61,801 nt of DNA. It comes from Bacteroidales bacterium (GTDB lineage Bacteria; Bacteroidota; Bacteroidia; Bacteroidales; VadinHA17). Positions within the stretch are counted from its first letter, which is position 1; each line of letters opens with the position of its first letter. Position numbers and translations under genes: made by a program. This document shows, in pieces, positions 33,160 through 42,371 of the stretch. The stretch lies in contig WOYX01000053.1 in NCBI GenBank assembly GCA_011620595.1, positions 33,235-95,035 on the forward strand, written 5' to 3'. The notes under the pieces were generated by a model. That model was not told where the DNA came from. It saw only the letters and a program-made list of their open reading frames with translations, and searched no databases.

Positions 33160-35817
33160 ATGACAGTTCAATCATTTACAGCCATGTTACTAAATAACTG
33201 CAGGAGAATAGTTTTAGTGCTGGCTATTATATCTCCAACGCTCAGCCTCTCAGGACAGTTTAAATCAATTGGTGTCCCGGAAATTTGGAATATCGGTCGA
33301 AGTGAGTACGGGGGGGGCACTCAGAACTGGAATATCGTTGATGATGAGCAGGGTAATATATATGTAGCAAATAACAACGGAATACTGCGGTTTGACGGAG
33401 AGGACCGGGAGACATTTCCAGTATTCAGTAATTCGATTGTTAGGTCGCTGGCATTCGGTTCTGATAATAGGTTTTATGTCGGTGCATATAATGAAATAGG
33501 AGTTCTTGACAGATCTGCCGAAACAGGAATCAGATATAGTTCCTTAAATCATCTTATCCCGGAAAATGCAAGGAATTGTGATGATGTATTGAACATTTAC
33601 CAGACCAGATTTGGGGTCGTTTTCCGGAGTTTTAAATCCATTTTCATCTATAAAAACAACACTGTTTATGTTATCAGGCCCAGGGAGAGATTCGGCAACT
33701 CCTTTTACCTCAACAATAATTATTATGTAGTTGAGACAGGGGTGGGACTGAGGATGCTGGTTGATGGTGGCCTGGAGACTATCACTGATGATTCCCTTTT
33801 CACACAGGATGAAATTCAGTCGCTTACTCCGGTAAATGCGAACGATCTTTTTGTAGGAACAATGAACAACGGGTTGTTTGTGCTCTCAGGTCAAACCATG
33901 CAACCCTGGGATACCGAAATTTCTGAAGAGCTGAAAAAATCCAAGCTTTATTGCGGGTCTGTTCACAAAAGCACCTTCATGTTCGGAACCATTAAGAGCG
34001 GACTGTTTGTGGTGAATGAGAGAGGGGAGATCCGGGAGCATCTGAACAGATCCAACGGCTTGCAGAACAACACCGTTATGTCACTGTTTGTTGATCGTCA
34101 GGATAATGTCTGGCTTGGACTTGACATTGGGATTGATTTTCTTAAATCAAGTCTCCCGACTTCCGTTATAAATGACGGATTGATAATCTTTGAAAAAGGC
34201 AGGGATGGAAGATGGAAGTTCAGAAACAGAGTTCAGGGGTTTGACATCTCATCAAAGGATCTGATTCTGAGAAATAACAACTGGCTCTGGATGAGGCACG
34301 GATATTTGGGGCCTTCCCATATTCATATCAATGAAAGCCTTGACTCTGTTATCCTTGTGAGGGAATACAGGGGCACCGGCAATCTGCCGGAGGAGTTGCC
34401 ATACATTTTGCATGACAGATCAGGCGATTTTTTCATTTTGCATGACAGATCAGGCGATTTTTTCATATCAACCAGCCAGGGGATTTACCGGTTTGACGAG
34501 CAGAAAGAGCTTTTCTACAAATCCGAAGAGCGGAATGATTTCTTTAATGAATTCACGCTTATAGATTTTCTGAAGGGAGACCGCAACCGTAATTTATGGT
34601 ATTCAGCCAGTGAGGGGATGGGTGTCTTCAGACTTCCGGAGGATGGAACTTTTACCAATATTTCGACACCGTTTCCGGACCTTAATGACAATCGTGTTTC
34701 ACCGTTTGACAATATCCATATCCAGGATCCGACCATTAGATTCATAGGTACACAGAAGGGACTTGTTCATTATGATCCATCGATCTACAAGAACTATTTC
34801 GATGAGATGCATGTTTACATAAACAGTGTAACTGTTTCCTCAAAGCGTGAAGATTCGTTATATTATTTCTCCTGCAACTCACATCTTGCTGAGGGTGAGA
34901 GTAATGACCAGTTTGCATTGCCCTTGTCGTGGAACAACATCTCCTTCAGGTTCAATTCTCCGGATATAGAGAATGCCGGACACATTGAGTACAGTTATCG
35001 CCTGATGAATTTTGATGATGACTGGTCCGACTGGTCAATGTTAAACAGCAAGGAGTACACCAATCTGCACGAAGGAGATTACTGTTTCGAGGTGAAAGCG
35101 AGAAACATATACGGGAATGTCAGCGCTGAGGATAGTTTTTGCTTCACTGTTGAACCTCCCTTCTCAAGGTCATACAAGGCGATGATATTATATATTCTCT
35201 TGTTTTCGGGTATCATTCCGGCCTCTGCATATCTCTACCTGAGAAGAATAGAGAGGGTAAGGTTACAGGAGAAAAACAGGCAGATAAATGCATTCAAAAA
35301 GACGGAGCAGACGCTTGAGGAGCAGAAACTGGCGGCAGAAGCAGAGGTAATGCAACTCAAGAACGAAAGATTGCAGTCTGAGATGAAGCATAAGACCAAG
35401 GAGCTGACTTCGGCTGCCTATCACATCATACGGAAGAATAACTTCCTGAACTCCCTTAAACAGGAACTGTCAGCATTGATCCAGAATGCCCAAAATGAGT
35501 CAGTGGTAGCTGATCTGAAAAAGATCAGCCGTAAGATAGACATGGATATTCAAAATGAAAAAAGCTGGCAGGTCTTTGACCGTTATTTTGATGAAGTCCA
35601 TCAGGAATTCCATTCCCGACTCAGAAACCTTCATCCGGAGCTAACCCCCGGTGAATTGAGACTTTGCAGCTACCTGCGGATGAATGTTACAACCAAGGAG
35701 GTTGCTGCCCTGATGAATATTTCAGTACGTGGCGTTGAGATCAGCAGATATCGTCTGAGGAAAAAGCTCAGGCTTGATCAGAGTACCAATCTCGTGGATT
35801 ACCTGATGCAAATCTGA
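33160..35817 (+). CDS. Y_Y_Y-domain membrane regulator with LuxR-type output (paralogue 2, altered propeller)
   Basis: This 885-aa paralogue of the protein at 23328 has the same layout: signal peptide, propeller sensor, Y_Y_Y domain (EYSYRLMNFDDDWSDW), one membrane helix, coiled coil and LuxR-type helix-turn-helix (LTPGELRLCSYLRMN, TKEVAALMNISVRGVE). Compared with paralogue 1 it lacks about 100 residues in the propeller: VTFI in paralogue 1 continues for 105 residues before GIILF, whereas here SVI and LIIF are only 3 residues apart. Slightly downstream it carries a 10-residue tandem duplication. The reading frame is intact. Whether the sensor still folds is unclear. Confidence 0.82.
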   Translation: MTVQSFTAMLLNNCRRIVLVLAIISPTLSLSGQFKSIGVPEIWNIGRSEYGGGTQNWNIVDDEQGNIYVANNNGILRFDGEDRETFPVFSNSIVRSLAFGSDNRFYVGAYNEIGVLDRSAETGIRYSSLNHLIPENARNCDDVLNIYQTRFGVVFRSFKSIFIYKNNTVYVIRPRERFGNSFYLNNNYYVVETGVGLRMLVDGGLETITDDSLFTQDEIQSLTPVNANDLFVGTMNNGLFVLSGQTMQPWDTEISEELKKSKLYCGSVHKSTFMFGTIKSGLFVVNERGEIREHLNRSNGLQNNTVMSLFVDRQDNVWLGLDIGIDFLKSSLPTSVINDGLIIFEKGRDGRWKFRNRVQGFDISSKDLILRNNNWLWMRHGYLGPSHIHINESLDSVILVREYRGTGNLPEELPYILHDRSGDFFILHDRSGDFFISTSQGIYRFDEQKELFYKSEERNDFFNEFTLIDFLKGDRNRNLWYSASEGMGVFRLPEDGTFTNISTPFPDLNDNRVSPFDNIHIQDPTIRFIGTQKGLVHYDPSIYKNYFDEMHVYINSVTVSSKREDSLYYFSCNSHLAEGESNDQFALPLSWNNISFRFNSPDIENAGHIEYSYRLMNFDDDWSDWSMLNSKEYTNLHEGDYCFEVKARNIYGNVSAEDSFCFTVEPPFSRSYKAMILYILLFSGIIPASAYLYLRRIERVRLQEKNRQINAFKKTEQTLEEQKLAAEAEVMQLKNERLQSEMKHKTKELTSAAYHIIRKNNFLNSLKQELSALIQNAQNESVVADLKKISRKIDMDIQNEKSWQVFDRYFDEVHQEFHSRLRNLHPELTPGELRLCSYLRMNVTTKEVAALMNISVRGVEISRYRLRKKLRLDQSTNLVDYLMQI
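34404..34463 (+). repeat. Exact 30-bp tandem duplication within the second Y_Y_Y regulator
   Basis: Two adjacent identical 30-base units encode ILHDRSGDFF twice. The identity suggests a recent slippage or duplication event. It is in frame, so the protein remains open. Confidence 0.9.
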
Positions 35818-35938
35818 GGCAGGGTCAGAGGGCCAGTCCCGAGGATTATCCAATGCAGGATGTACCAGGCATGCAAGTGAACTTTTACCGTGATGAGAAA
35901 CAACAGAGTACGCAGACAATCTCAAACCTGATAATAAT

Positions 35939-36127
35939 ATGAGAAAAAATCTCCTGTTTCTGCGATATTTAATTCTTTTATTTACAGTGACATCTGCCGT
36001 TAGCGCACAGGCTGATCAGGTTACAGTTGTAAGGCGAGATGAAGGAATCAAGCCGGCAGTAAACGGCCGTGATATTTTGAGAATTGTCAGAAGCGTTGAA
36101 CATCTTCCCATAATATTCTTCCTGTGA
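35939..36127 (+). pseudogene. 5' remnant of a secreted PUL protein, possibly a glycosidase
   Basis: The 62-residue frame begins with a clear signal peptide (ending near SAVSAQ) and continues with VTVVRRDEGIKPAVNGRD, after which the sequence becomes unlike any domain and soon stops. The VNGRD-type start resembles the N-terminus of some secreted Bacteroidota glycosidases, but I would not name a family. Its position between the regulator and GH3 suggests a lost PUL gene. A real 62-aa secreted protein cannot be excluded. Confidence 0.4.
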
Positions 36128-36358
36128 ATCATTACCTAACAGATGAGAAAGACAGAGTGCCCATGTTGCAGAAAGCGGCTATTGGTGCCGGCCATCTGGT
36201 TAACAACCGGGGGGTCTTTTATGAAAACCGCCAGGCAAAACCATCATTCAACAATTACCCGAAACACCATGAGGCTTCCTTGATTGCCAAAAAAAGCAAA
36301 CAGACATAAATTATATTGCCGGGGTTCAATCCCACCTTTGGAATTATATCTTGTACGG

Positions 36359-36553
36359 ATGAAAAGAGAAAAGATACAACTGGGTCAGGCTGTCCTGATT
36401 AATACAGATAAACGCGTTCAGGGGAGTTTTGTGGAAATTGACGGGGAGAAGTTTTATCGTATCGGCAACTGTGATCAGATGGATGATTTCTTCATGACTA
36501 TTGTCAGCGACTCTGATCATTGGATATTCATCACTGGATCACCAGTGCAGTAA
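36359..36553 (+). pseudogene. 5' remnant of a large cytosolic protein (cellobiose phosphorylase-like?)
   Basis: From the ATG at 36359 the frame encodes about 64 residues, with GSFVEIDGEKFYRIGN and FFMTIVSDSDHWIFI, then ends. From memory this matches the N-terminus of very long (about 1,100 aa) Bacteroidota proteins annotated as cellobiose-phosphorylase-like; the rest is absent. The frame is open upstream to 36284 without homology. The rest of 35818-36805 (about 1 kb) holds only the two remnants, an unassignable 61-aa frame (36124-36309) and the GH3 promoter. Confidence 0.4.
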
Positions 36554-36705
36554 CATGATCTTCAACAGAAGCGGTGAGATAAAACAGATTAACGTCTCGG
36601 GAAGACCTTATTCCTGACGTGCAGACAGCAGGATCCTGTTGCCCCGCCCGTTGCTGAGCCGGCAACAGGTCAAACTCTGATCACCATCTCATTTGCCTCC
36701 TGCTG

Positions 36706-36734
36706 TTGATGTCAGGCATAAATTATTAAATTTG
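36706..36734 (+). promoter_or_regulatory. Promoter of the GH3-GH16-GH30 operon
   Basis: TTG at 36706-36708 is followed after 18 bases by TAAATTTG at 36727-36734, a full -7 match. Transcription would start near 36741, about 65 bases before the GH3 start. The hydrolases thus seem to have their own promoter, apart from SusCD. Confidence 0.6.
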
Positions 36735-36805
36735 CCCGATCATTGACTTCCTGCGAGATGCAGACAATGAAACCTGTTAAGTGGTAAACAATAAGAGATT
36801 AATCA

Positions 36806-39064
36806 ATGAATACTTTAAAACCTTCGCTTGTAGTTCTATTCCTGCTCATCGCTCTTCTTACCAATTCCTGCAGAACAGGAGCCCCTGTCAAAGAGGGCGC
36901 TGATGTCAGGGCTGAAAAGATGGTTGCCCGTATGACGCTTGATGAAAAGACAGGGCAGATGTCACAGCTTTTCGATGGCTACTTCAGTGACCAGGAGCAA
37001 TTCAAACAGGCCATCCGCGACGGCAGGTTCGGCTCGCTGCTCAACTATTTCGGGGCAGATAAGGTTAATGAGGCTCAGCGCATTGCCGTTGAAGAGAGCA
37101 GGCTTGGGATACCTCTTCTGATTGGGAGGGATGTCATCCACGGATACCGCACTATTTTCCCCATCCCACTGGGGATGGCCGCTTCATGGAACCCTGAGGC
37201 AGTGAAGGAGGCTTTCCGCATTGCAGCGGCAGAAGCTGCGACACAGGGTATTAATTGGACGTTTGCCCCAATGATTGACATTACATGGGATCCCAGGTGG
37301 GGAAGGATAGCCGAAGGCTGCGGTGAGGATCCGTATCTGGCATCTACACTTGCATATGCCATGGTTGAAGGCCTGCAGGGAGACAGCCTCACTGACCCCG
37401 CCTCCGTGGCTGCATGTGCAAAGCACTATGCGGGTTACGGTTTCGCTGAAGCCGGACGTGACTATAATACTACTTATATAACAGAACCGATACTGCGAAA
37501 TGTGGTTCTGAAACCCTTCAAAGCCGCAAAAGATGCCGGTGCCCTGACATTCATGTCCGGGTTCAATGAACTGAACGGCATTCCTGTTTCGGCAAATGAG
37601 TTCATCCTGAAACAGATACTGCGTGATGAATGGGGGTTCGAGGGACTTGTCATCAGCGACTACGCTGCCGTCCCCCAGATTGTTATTCAGGGATATGCCG
37701 TTGATGAAAAGGATGCTGCCGCTAAAGCTATTGCCGCCGGTGTGGAGATGGAAATGGCCACAACCACCTATTTTGACAACATCAAGACTTTGCTCGATGA
37801 GAAGAAGATCACCATGGAGCAGATTGACAATGCTGTCAGGGATATCCTGGTGGTAAAATACAAACTGGGATTATTTGAAAATCCCTATGTTGATCCGGAG
37901 GCAGAAAAGAAGATCCTTGATCCTTCCTTCCTTGAGCATGCCCGCAAGGTGGCAAGGCAGAGCACAGTGATGCTGAAGAACGATAACGGGACGCTTCCTC
38001 TTTCAGAGGCAAAGATCAAATCACTGGCCGTTATCGGCCCACTTGCCGATTCTCCGCGGGATCAGATGGGCACCTGGAGCTTCGACGGACTGCCGGAGAA
38101 CTCGGTCACTCCCCTGGAGGCTATCAGGGATATGATTGGTGAAAGAAAGGTCAATTATGTTCAGGGACTGAAATACAGCCGTGACAAGAACAAAGATCAG
38201 TTCGGTGCTGCCGTGGCTGCAGCCGGGAGATCCGACGCCATCCTCCTGTTCATCGGTGAGGAGTGGATACTGTCAGGCGAGGGACAGTCACGGGGCAAGA
38301 TTGATCTGCCGGGCGCTCAGAGCGAGCTGCTTACGGCCCTGGCCGCGACGGGCAAGCCACTGGTTGTTATTATAATGGCCGGTCGGCCACTGGCAATAGG
38401 TGATGAGCTGAAGGAGTCTGATGCCCTTCTCTATGCCTGGCATGGAGGGACAATGGCCGGCCCCGCGCTGGCGGACCTTATATTCGGAAAGGAATCACCC
38501 TCGGGCAAGCTTCCGGTGACCTTCGTAAAGGGAGAGGGTCAGATACCGTTCTACTATTACAGGAAAAATACCGGCAGGCCTGCCTCGGACGAGACATGGA
38601 CACCCATAGACGAGATCCCTGTCGAGAATCCGCAGAGCTCACTCGGATACGAGTCCTTTCATCTCGACTATGGTTACACCCCGCTGTTGCCTTTCGGATA
38701 CGGCCTCAGCTACACAACCTTCACCTACAGCGATCTTACCCTCTCTGATGATTCAATGAGCACAACAGGATCCATTACGGTTAAGGCAAGGGTGACCAAC
38801 AGCGGTGAGTGGGATGCCGATGAGATAGTACAGCTATATATCCGCGACAGGGTGGGCAGCATAACCCGTCCGATCAAGGAGCTGAAAGGGTACAGGAGGC
38901 TTACCATATTGAAGGGAGAGACGGCGGAAGTGGAGTTCACCCTATCTGCCGCTGACCTGGCCTTCTTCAATGGCAAAGAGACTGTCACCGAGCCGGGGGA
39001 GTTTGATATATGGATCGGCCCGAATTCAGACGAGGGACTGCATGCTGAATTCATTGTCAAGTAG
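36806..39064 (+). CDS. GH3 beta-glucosidase, lipoprotein
   Basis: This 752-aa enzyme has a lipoprotein signal (LLTNSCRTG). The (beta/alpha)8 domain carries the nucleophile Asp at about residue 285 in GLVISDYAAV and the substrate-site segment RWGRIAEGCGEDPYL. The alpha/beta sandwich and a C-terminal fibronectin III-like domain (about 640-745) complete the BglX-type layout. It would release glucose from the ends of beta-linked gluco-oligosaccharides in the periplasm. It is the first gene of a tight operon; GH16 follows after 6 bases. Confidence 0.93.
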   Translation: MNTLKPSLVVLFLLIALLTNSCRTGAPVKEGADVRAEKMVARMTLDEKTGQMSQLFDGYFSDQEQFKQAIRDGRFGSLLNYFGADKVNEAQRIAVEESRLGIPLLIGRDVIHGYRTIFPIPLGMAASWNPEAVKEAFRIAAAEAATQGINWTFAPMIDITWDPRWGRIAEGCGEDPYLASTLAYAMVEGLQGDSLTDPASVAACAKHYAGYGFAEAGRDYNTTYITEPILRNVVLKPFKAAKDAGALTFMSGFNELNGIPVSANEFILKQILRDEWGFEGLVISDYAAVPQIVIQGYAVDEKDAAAKAIAAGVEMEMATTTYFDNIKTLLDEKKITMEQIDNAVRDILVVKYKLGLFENPYVDPEAEKKILDPSFLEHARKVARQSTVMLKNDNGTLPLSEAKIKSLAVIGPLADSPRDQMGTWSFDGLPENSVTPLEAIRDMIGERKVNYVQGLKYSRDKNKDQFGAAVAAAGRSDAILLFIGEEWILSGEGQSRGKIDLPGAQSELLTALAATGKPLVVIIMAGRPLAIGDELKESDALLYAWHGGTMAGPALADLIFGKESPSGKLPVTFVKGEGQIPFYYYRKNTGRPASDETWTPIDEIPVENPQSSLGYESFHLDYGYTPLLPFGYGLSYTTFTYSDLTLSDDSMSTTGSITVKARVTNSGEWDADEIVQLYIRDRVGSITRPIKELKGYRRLTILKGETAEVEFTLSAADLAFFNGKETVTEPGEFDIWIGPNSDEGLHAEFIVK

Positions 39065-39070
39065 CATATT

Positions 39071-39919
39071 ATGGAAAAAATGAAAGCCATGCCAATAATA
39101 GTGTTGTTTTTTTTCTCTGTTTTCCTGATTACTCCGGGATGTGCCGGTGAGAAAGATCCCAAAGAATATCCGGATAACCCAAACAGCGGTGAGCTGGTGC
39201 TGGTGTGGAGCGATGAGTTCAGTTACAACGGCCTGCCTGATGCAAATAAGTGGAGCTATGACGTTGACGGCAATGCCTCCGGATGGGGTAATAACGAATT
39301 GCAGTATTATACTTCCGGCAGGCTGGCGAATGCCGAGGTCAAGGATGGTTTTCTCTACATCACCGCTCACAGGGAGGATTATGAAGGTTTTGACTATACC
39401 TCTGCAAGACTCCGTACAAAGGGCAAGGGCGACTGGCTCTACGGCAGGGTGGAGGTGAAGGCAAAAATTCCCGACGGCAGGGGAATGTGGCCGGCAATAT
39501 GGATGCTGCCCACCGACTGGGAGTACGGCGGATGGCCTGCCAGCGGCGAGATTGATATTATGGAAAACGTGGGGTGGGAGCCTTATGTAATCCACGCATC
39601 AGTTCACACTGAAGCATATAACCACTCCATTGGGACACAGAAATCATCAAGGACAACTGTATCAACATGCTATTCCGATTTCCATGTTTATGCCCTTGAG
39701 TGGGATATGAAAGAACTCAGAGGATATGTGGATGACAAGCACTACTTTACATTTCAGAACGAGGGGACCGGATATAAGGTCTGGCCTTTTGACAAACGTT
39801 TCCACCTGCTGCTCAATGTGGCTGTCGGAGGAAACTGGGGAGGAGCCCAGGGTGTTGATGACTCAATCTTCCCACGGTCGATGGTAGTTGATTACGTCAG
39901 GGTTTACCAGGTCAAATAA
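39071..39919 (+). CDS. GH16 laminarinase (endo-beta-1,3-glucanase), lipoprotein
   Basis: This 282-aa lipoprotein (lipobox ITPGCAGE) is almost entirely a GH16 beta-jelly roll. The catalytic motif is GEIDIMENVG, with nucleophile and acid/base Glu about residues 160 and 165; the extra Met marks the beta-bulge type typical of laminarinases (GH16_3). Other signatures are GRVEVKAKIPDGRGMWPAIWMLP and FHVYALEWD. It would cut beta-1,3-glucan at the surface and supply oligosaccharides to SusCD. GH30 follows after 8 bases. Confidence 0.93.
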   Translation: MEKMKAMPIIVLFFFSVFLITPGCAGEKDPKEYPDNPNSGELVLVWSDEFSYNGLPDANKWSYDVDGNASGWGNNELQYYTSGRLANAEVKDGFLYITAHREDYEGFDYTSARLRTKGKGDWLYGRVEVKAKIPDGRGMWPAIWMLPTDWEYGGWPASGEIDIMENVGWEPYVIHASVHTEAYNHSIGTQKSSRTTVSTCYSDFHVYALEWDMKELRGYVDDKHYFTFQNEGTGYKVWPFDKRFHLLLNVAVGGNWGGAQGVDDSIFPRSMVVDYVRVYQVK

Positions 39920-39927
39920 CTTTACCA

Positions 39928-41343
39928 ATGAAGATATTGCCAATAGTTCTTGCTCTGCTCATCATCAGTTGCAACAGGTCTCCGGAAAACGGCCCGGAAG
40001 CCGGAGAGGGTACAGGTATAACTGTGGAGGCGTGGATCACCTCCCCCAATAAGGGAGTTCTGTTTGAAAAGTACGACGGGAAGCTGGAATTTCTCACAAC
40101 GGCAAACAGTGACCCTGCCATCGTCGTTGACACTACGGAGACATACCAGGAGATCGACGGCTTCGGTAACTGTCTTACAGGCGGCAGCGCCATCCTGCTG
40201 AATGAGATGACGGCGCCAGCCCGCAGTGAGCTGCTGAGGGAGCTCTTCTCAACCGTGGGCAGCGGCATCGGGATCAGCTACCTCAGGATAAGTATCGGCG
40301 CCTCTGACCTGAGCGACAGGGTCTTTTCATATAATGACCTGCCCGAAGGCGAGACCGATCCGCTGATGGAGAGGTTCAGTATCGATCCCGAAAGGGAGGA
40401 CCTGATACCTGTGCTGAAAGACATACTGGCGATAAACCCTTCGATCAAAATCATGGGCTCACCCTGGTCAGCTCCGCTCTGGATGAAGAGCAACAACGCC
40501 TCCGTGGGTGGCAGCCTTAAACGTGAGTGGTTTGATGCCTATGCCAGGTATTTTGTGAAATATATCCAGGCCATGAAGGCAGAAGGCATAGATATAGACG
40601 CCATCACTATCCAGAATGAGCCTCTGCATGGCGGCAACAACCCGAGCATGGTGATGACGGCTGAAGACCAGGCTCTCTTCATCAGGGAGAACCTTGGTCC
40701 GGCTTTTGCTGCTGCCGGCATCACAACGAAGATCATCATTTATGATCACAATGCCGACAGGACCGACTACCCTCTGGCCGTGCTCAATGACCCGGGTGCC
40801 CGGCAGTTTATTGACGGTTCTGCCTTTCATCTGTATGGCGGCTCCATTGACGACCTCACGGCCGTTCACGAGGCCTGGCCTTCAAAGAACCTGTACTTCA
40901 CCGAGCAGTGGGTTGGAGGGCCCGGTAATATGGCCGAAGACATCAAATGGCATGTCGAAAACCTTATCATCGGCGCAACCCGCAACTGGTGCAGGAATGT
41001 CCTTGAATGGAACCTGGCCTCCGATCCTTCATATGATCCTCATACGGAGGGAGGTTGCGACAGGTGCCTCGGCACCGTGACCCTGGACGGCAACAGTGTA
41101 AAAAGAAACCCGGCATATTATATCCTCGCCCATGCTGCCAGACACGTCAGACCCGGTTCGGTGCGGGTTTCTACCAACATGCTTGGGTACCTGCCGAATG
41201 TGGGGTTTCAGACTCCTGACGGCAGGAAGGTACTGATAGTGCTCAACACCACCCCTTCAAAGAGAAACTTCAATGTAAGGTTCAGGGGCTTCACTGTTCC
41301 TCTCACCCTTGATGGCGGTGCAGTCGGAACTTACGTCTGGTAG
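39928..41343 (+). CDS. GH30 beta-glucanase/glucosidase, lipoprotein
   Basis: This 471-aa lipoprotein (lipobox LIISCNRS) has the GH30 TIM barrel plus side beta-domain. The acid/base Glu is about residue 231 in TIQNEPLHGG and the nucleophile about residue 326 in YFTEQWVGG. The start of the barrel shows QEIDGFGNCLTGGSA. GH30 enzymes in laminarin loci attack beta-1,6 branches or act as exo-beta-1,3-glucanases; sequence reading alone does not decide. It ends the GH3-GH16-GH30 operon and converges, 3 bases apart, on the decayed CotH-type gene. Confidence 0.9.
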   Translation: MKILPIVLALLIISCNRSPENGPEAGEGTGITVEAWITSPNKGVLFEKYDGKLEFLTTANSDPAIVVDTTETYQEIDGFGNCLTGGSAILLNEMTAPARSELLRELFSTVGSGIGISYLRISIGASDLSDRVFSYNDLPEGETDPLMERFSIDPEREDLIPVLKDILAINPSIKIMGSPWSAPLWMKSNNASVGGSLKREWFDAYARYFVKYIQAMKAEGIDIDAITIQNEPLHGGNNPSMVMTAEDQALFIRENLGPAFAAAGITTKIIIYDHNADRTDYPLAVLNDPGARQFIDGSAFHLYGGSIDDLTAVHEAWPSKNLYFTEQWVGGPGNMAEDIKWHVENLIIGATRNWCRNVLEWNLASDPSYDPHTEGGCDRCLGTVTLDGNSVKRNPAYYILAHAARHVRPGSVRVSTNMLGYLPNVGFQTPDGRKVLIVLNTTPSKRNFNVRFRGFTVPLTLDGGAVGTYVW

Positions 41344-41346
41344 ATA

Positions 41347-42214
41347 TCACTGCCTCTTTACGATCTTATCAGTGTAATACCTGTCACCGGATGTGACCCT
41401 GATGATATAGGTGCCGGCTGCAAGCCTGCCGGCATGAACCTGACAGCTTTCACTGCCGCTTGGTTGTGATAGCACCAGACTTCCGTTGATATCATAGATC
41501 TCAACCGATGTTATTACTGACTCGCTGCTGATGTAGAGTGTCTCCATGAAGGAATTCTGCCAGTGCGCCTATCGTTCCGGATCTCAATGAATTCCAGCTC
41601 GTTTTCATCAGAGAACTGAATTATGGTCTGAGGATGGTACATGATCTTGGTTATCACCAGGGAAGGCACACTCACATCGCTGCGGGCGCTGTATGAGCCT
41701 ATGCTGGCCGTGATCCAGTCGGTCCGGCCTGCCATGAACGTTTTGATATCAGCAATGCGCCGGGCATGGCTCCCGCTCTTTCCCCACAGATTGTACTCCA
41801 TGTCTACCGCCTCGGAGATTTGTGAAACCGTACTGTCGATGAAGGCATGAAGAGAAACCTGGTGAAAAGGCTGACCAGGCTGACATTGTTGTTCGTGATA
41901 TCGTCGGCCATGCGGGTGGTGAAACCGTAATTCTTCTTGGGGGAGACCTGTGAGGAGGATCCCCTTATCTCAATACCTATGCGGCCGTTATAATCAAGGT
42001 AGGCCGGGTTGTCTTTGTCAGTCACATAGTTGAGCTCTCCGGGTCCGTGGTATATGAGTTTCATCGAGGCCTTGACCTTGGGTTCGTCAGGTATCGATAC
42101 CCCTCCGTCGGTCGTGATGATGATGATAGGGAGGTTGCTCTCGATCAGCGTCTGTGAGTAAGCTTCTACAGAACATAATGCAATTACCAGGGATGTACAC
42201 CAGTGAATTTTCAT
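41347..42214 (-). pseudogene. CotH-kinase/lamin-tail/T9SS-sorting protein, broken by two internal deletions
   Basis: Three pieces of one secreted protein remain in order. The N-terminus (from 42214) has a signal peptide, then SNLPIIIITTDGG, a region resembling CotH-type proteins, up to ADDITNNNVSL. The frame then breaks and, in another frame, HAFIDSTVSQISEAVDMEY resumes near the end of the kinase-like domain and runs into a lamin-tail start (VITKIMYHP, ELEFIEIRN). After a second break comes a complete T9SS sorting domain (VEIYDINGSLVLS, GTYIIRVTSG). Most of the kinase and lamin-tail domains are missing. A full protein would be several hundred residues longer. Confidence 0.75.
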
Positions 42215-42248
42215 CGGCTGCCTGTCCTCTTCCCAAAAGTAGTCATAA

Positions 42249-42289
42249 AAACCAGTATCCCCATACGTTAAAAATGGGGATACTGGTTT
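42249..42289 (-). terminator. Terminator of the SusCD/metalloprotease operon
   Basis: Perfect 16-bp arms (42249-42264 and 42274-42289) with a 9-base loop lie 82 bases beyond the stop of the last metalloprotease gene. On the minus strand a short TTT follows. It separates the operon from the decayed CotH gene. Confidence 0.8.
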
Positions 42290-42371
42290 GATACGCTGCC
42301 TGATTATTTTCCATGGGCAGCCGTGCCGTTGTTTTTTGGAAAGTGATAGAAGAAGCGGGAGCACCCGGCTG

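Noticed and set aside
36315-36345. tRNA-like T-arm (GGGGTTCAATCCC)
   Set aside because: No acceptor, D-arm or anticodon arm can be folded around it; it lies in the leader of a gene remnant.
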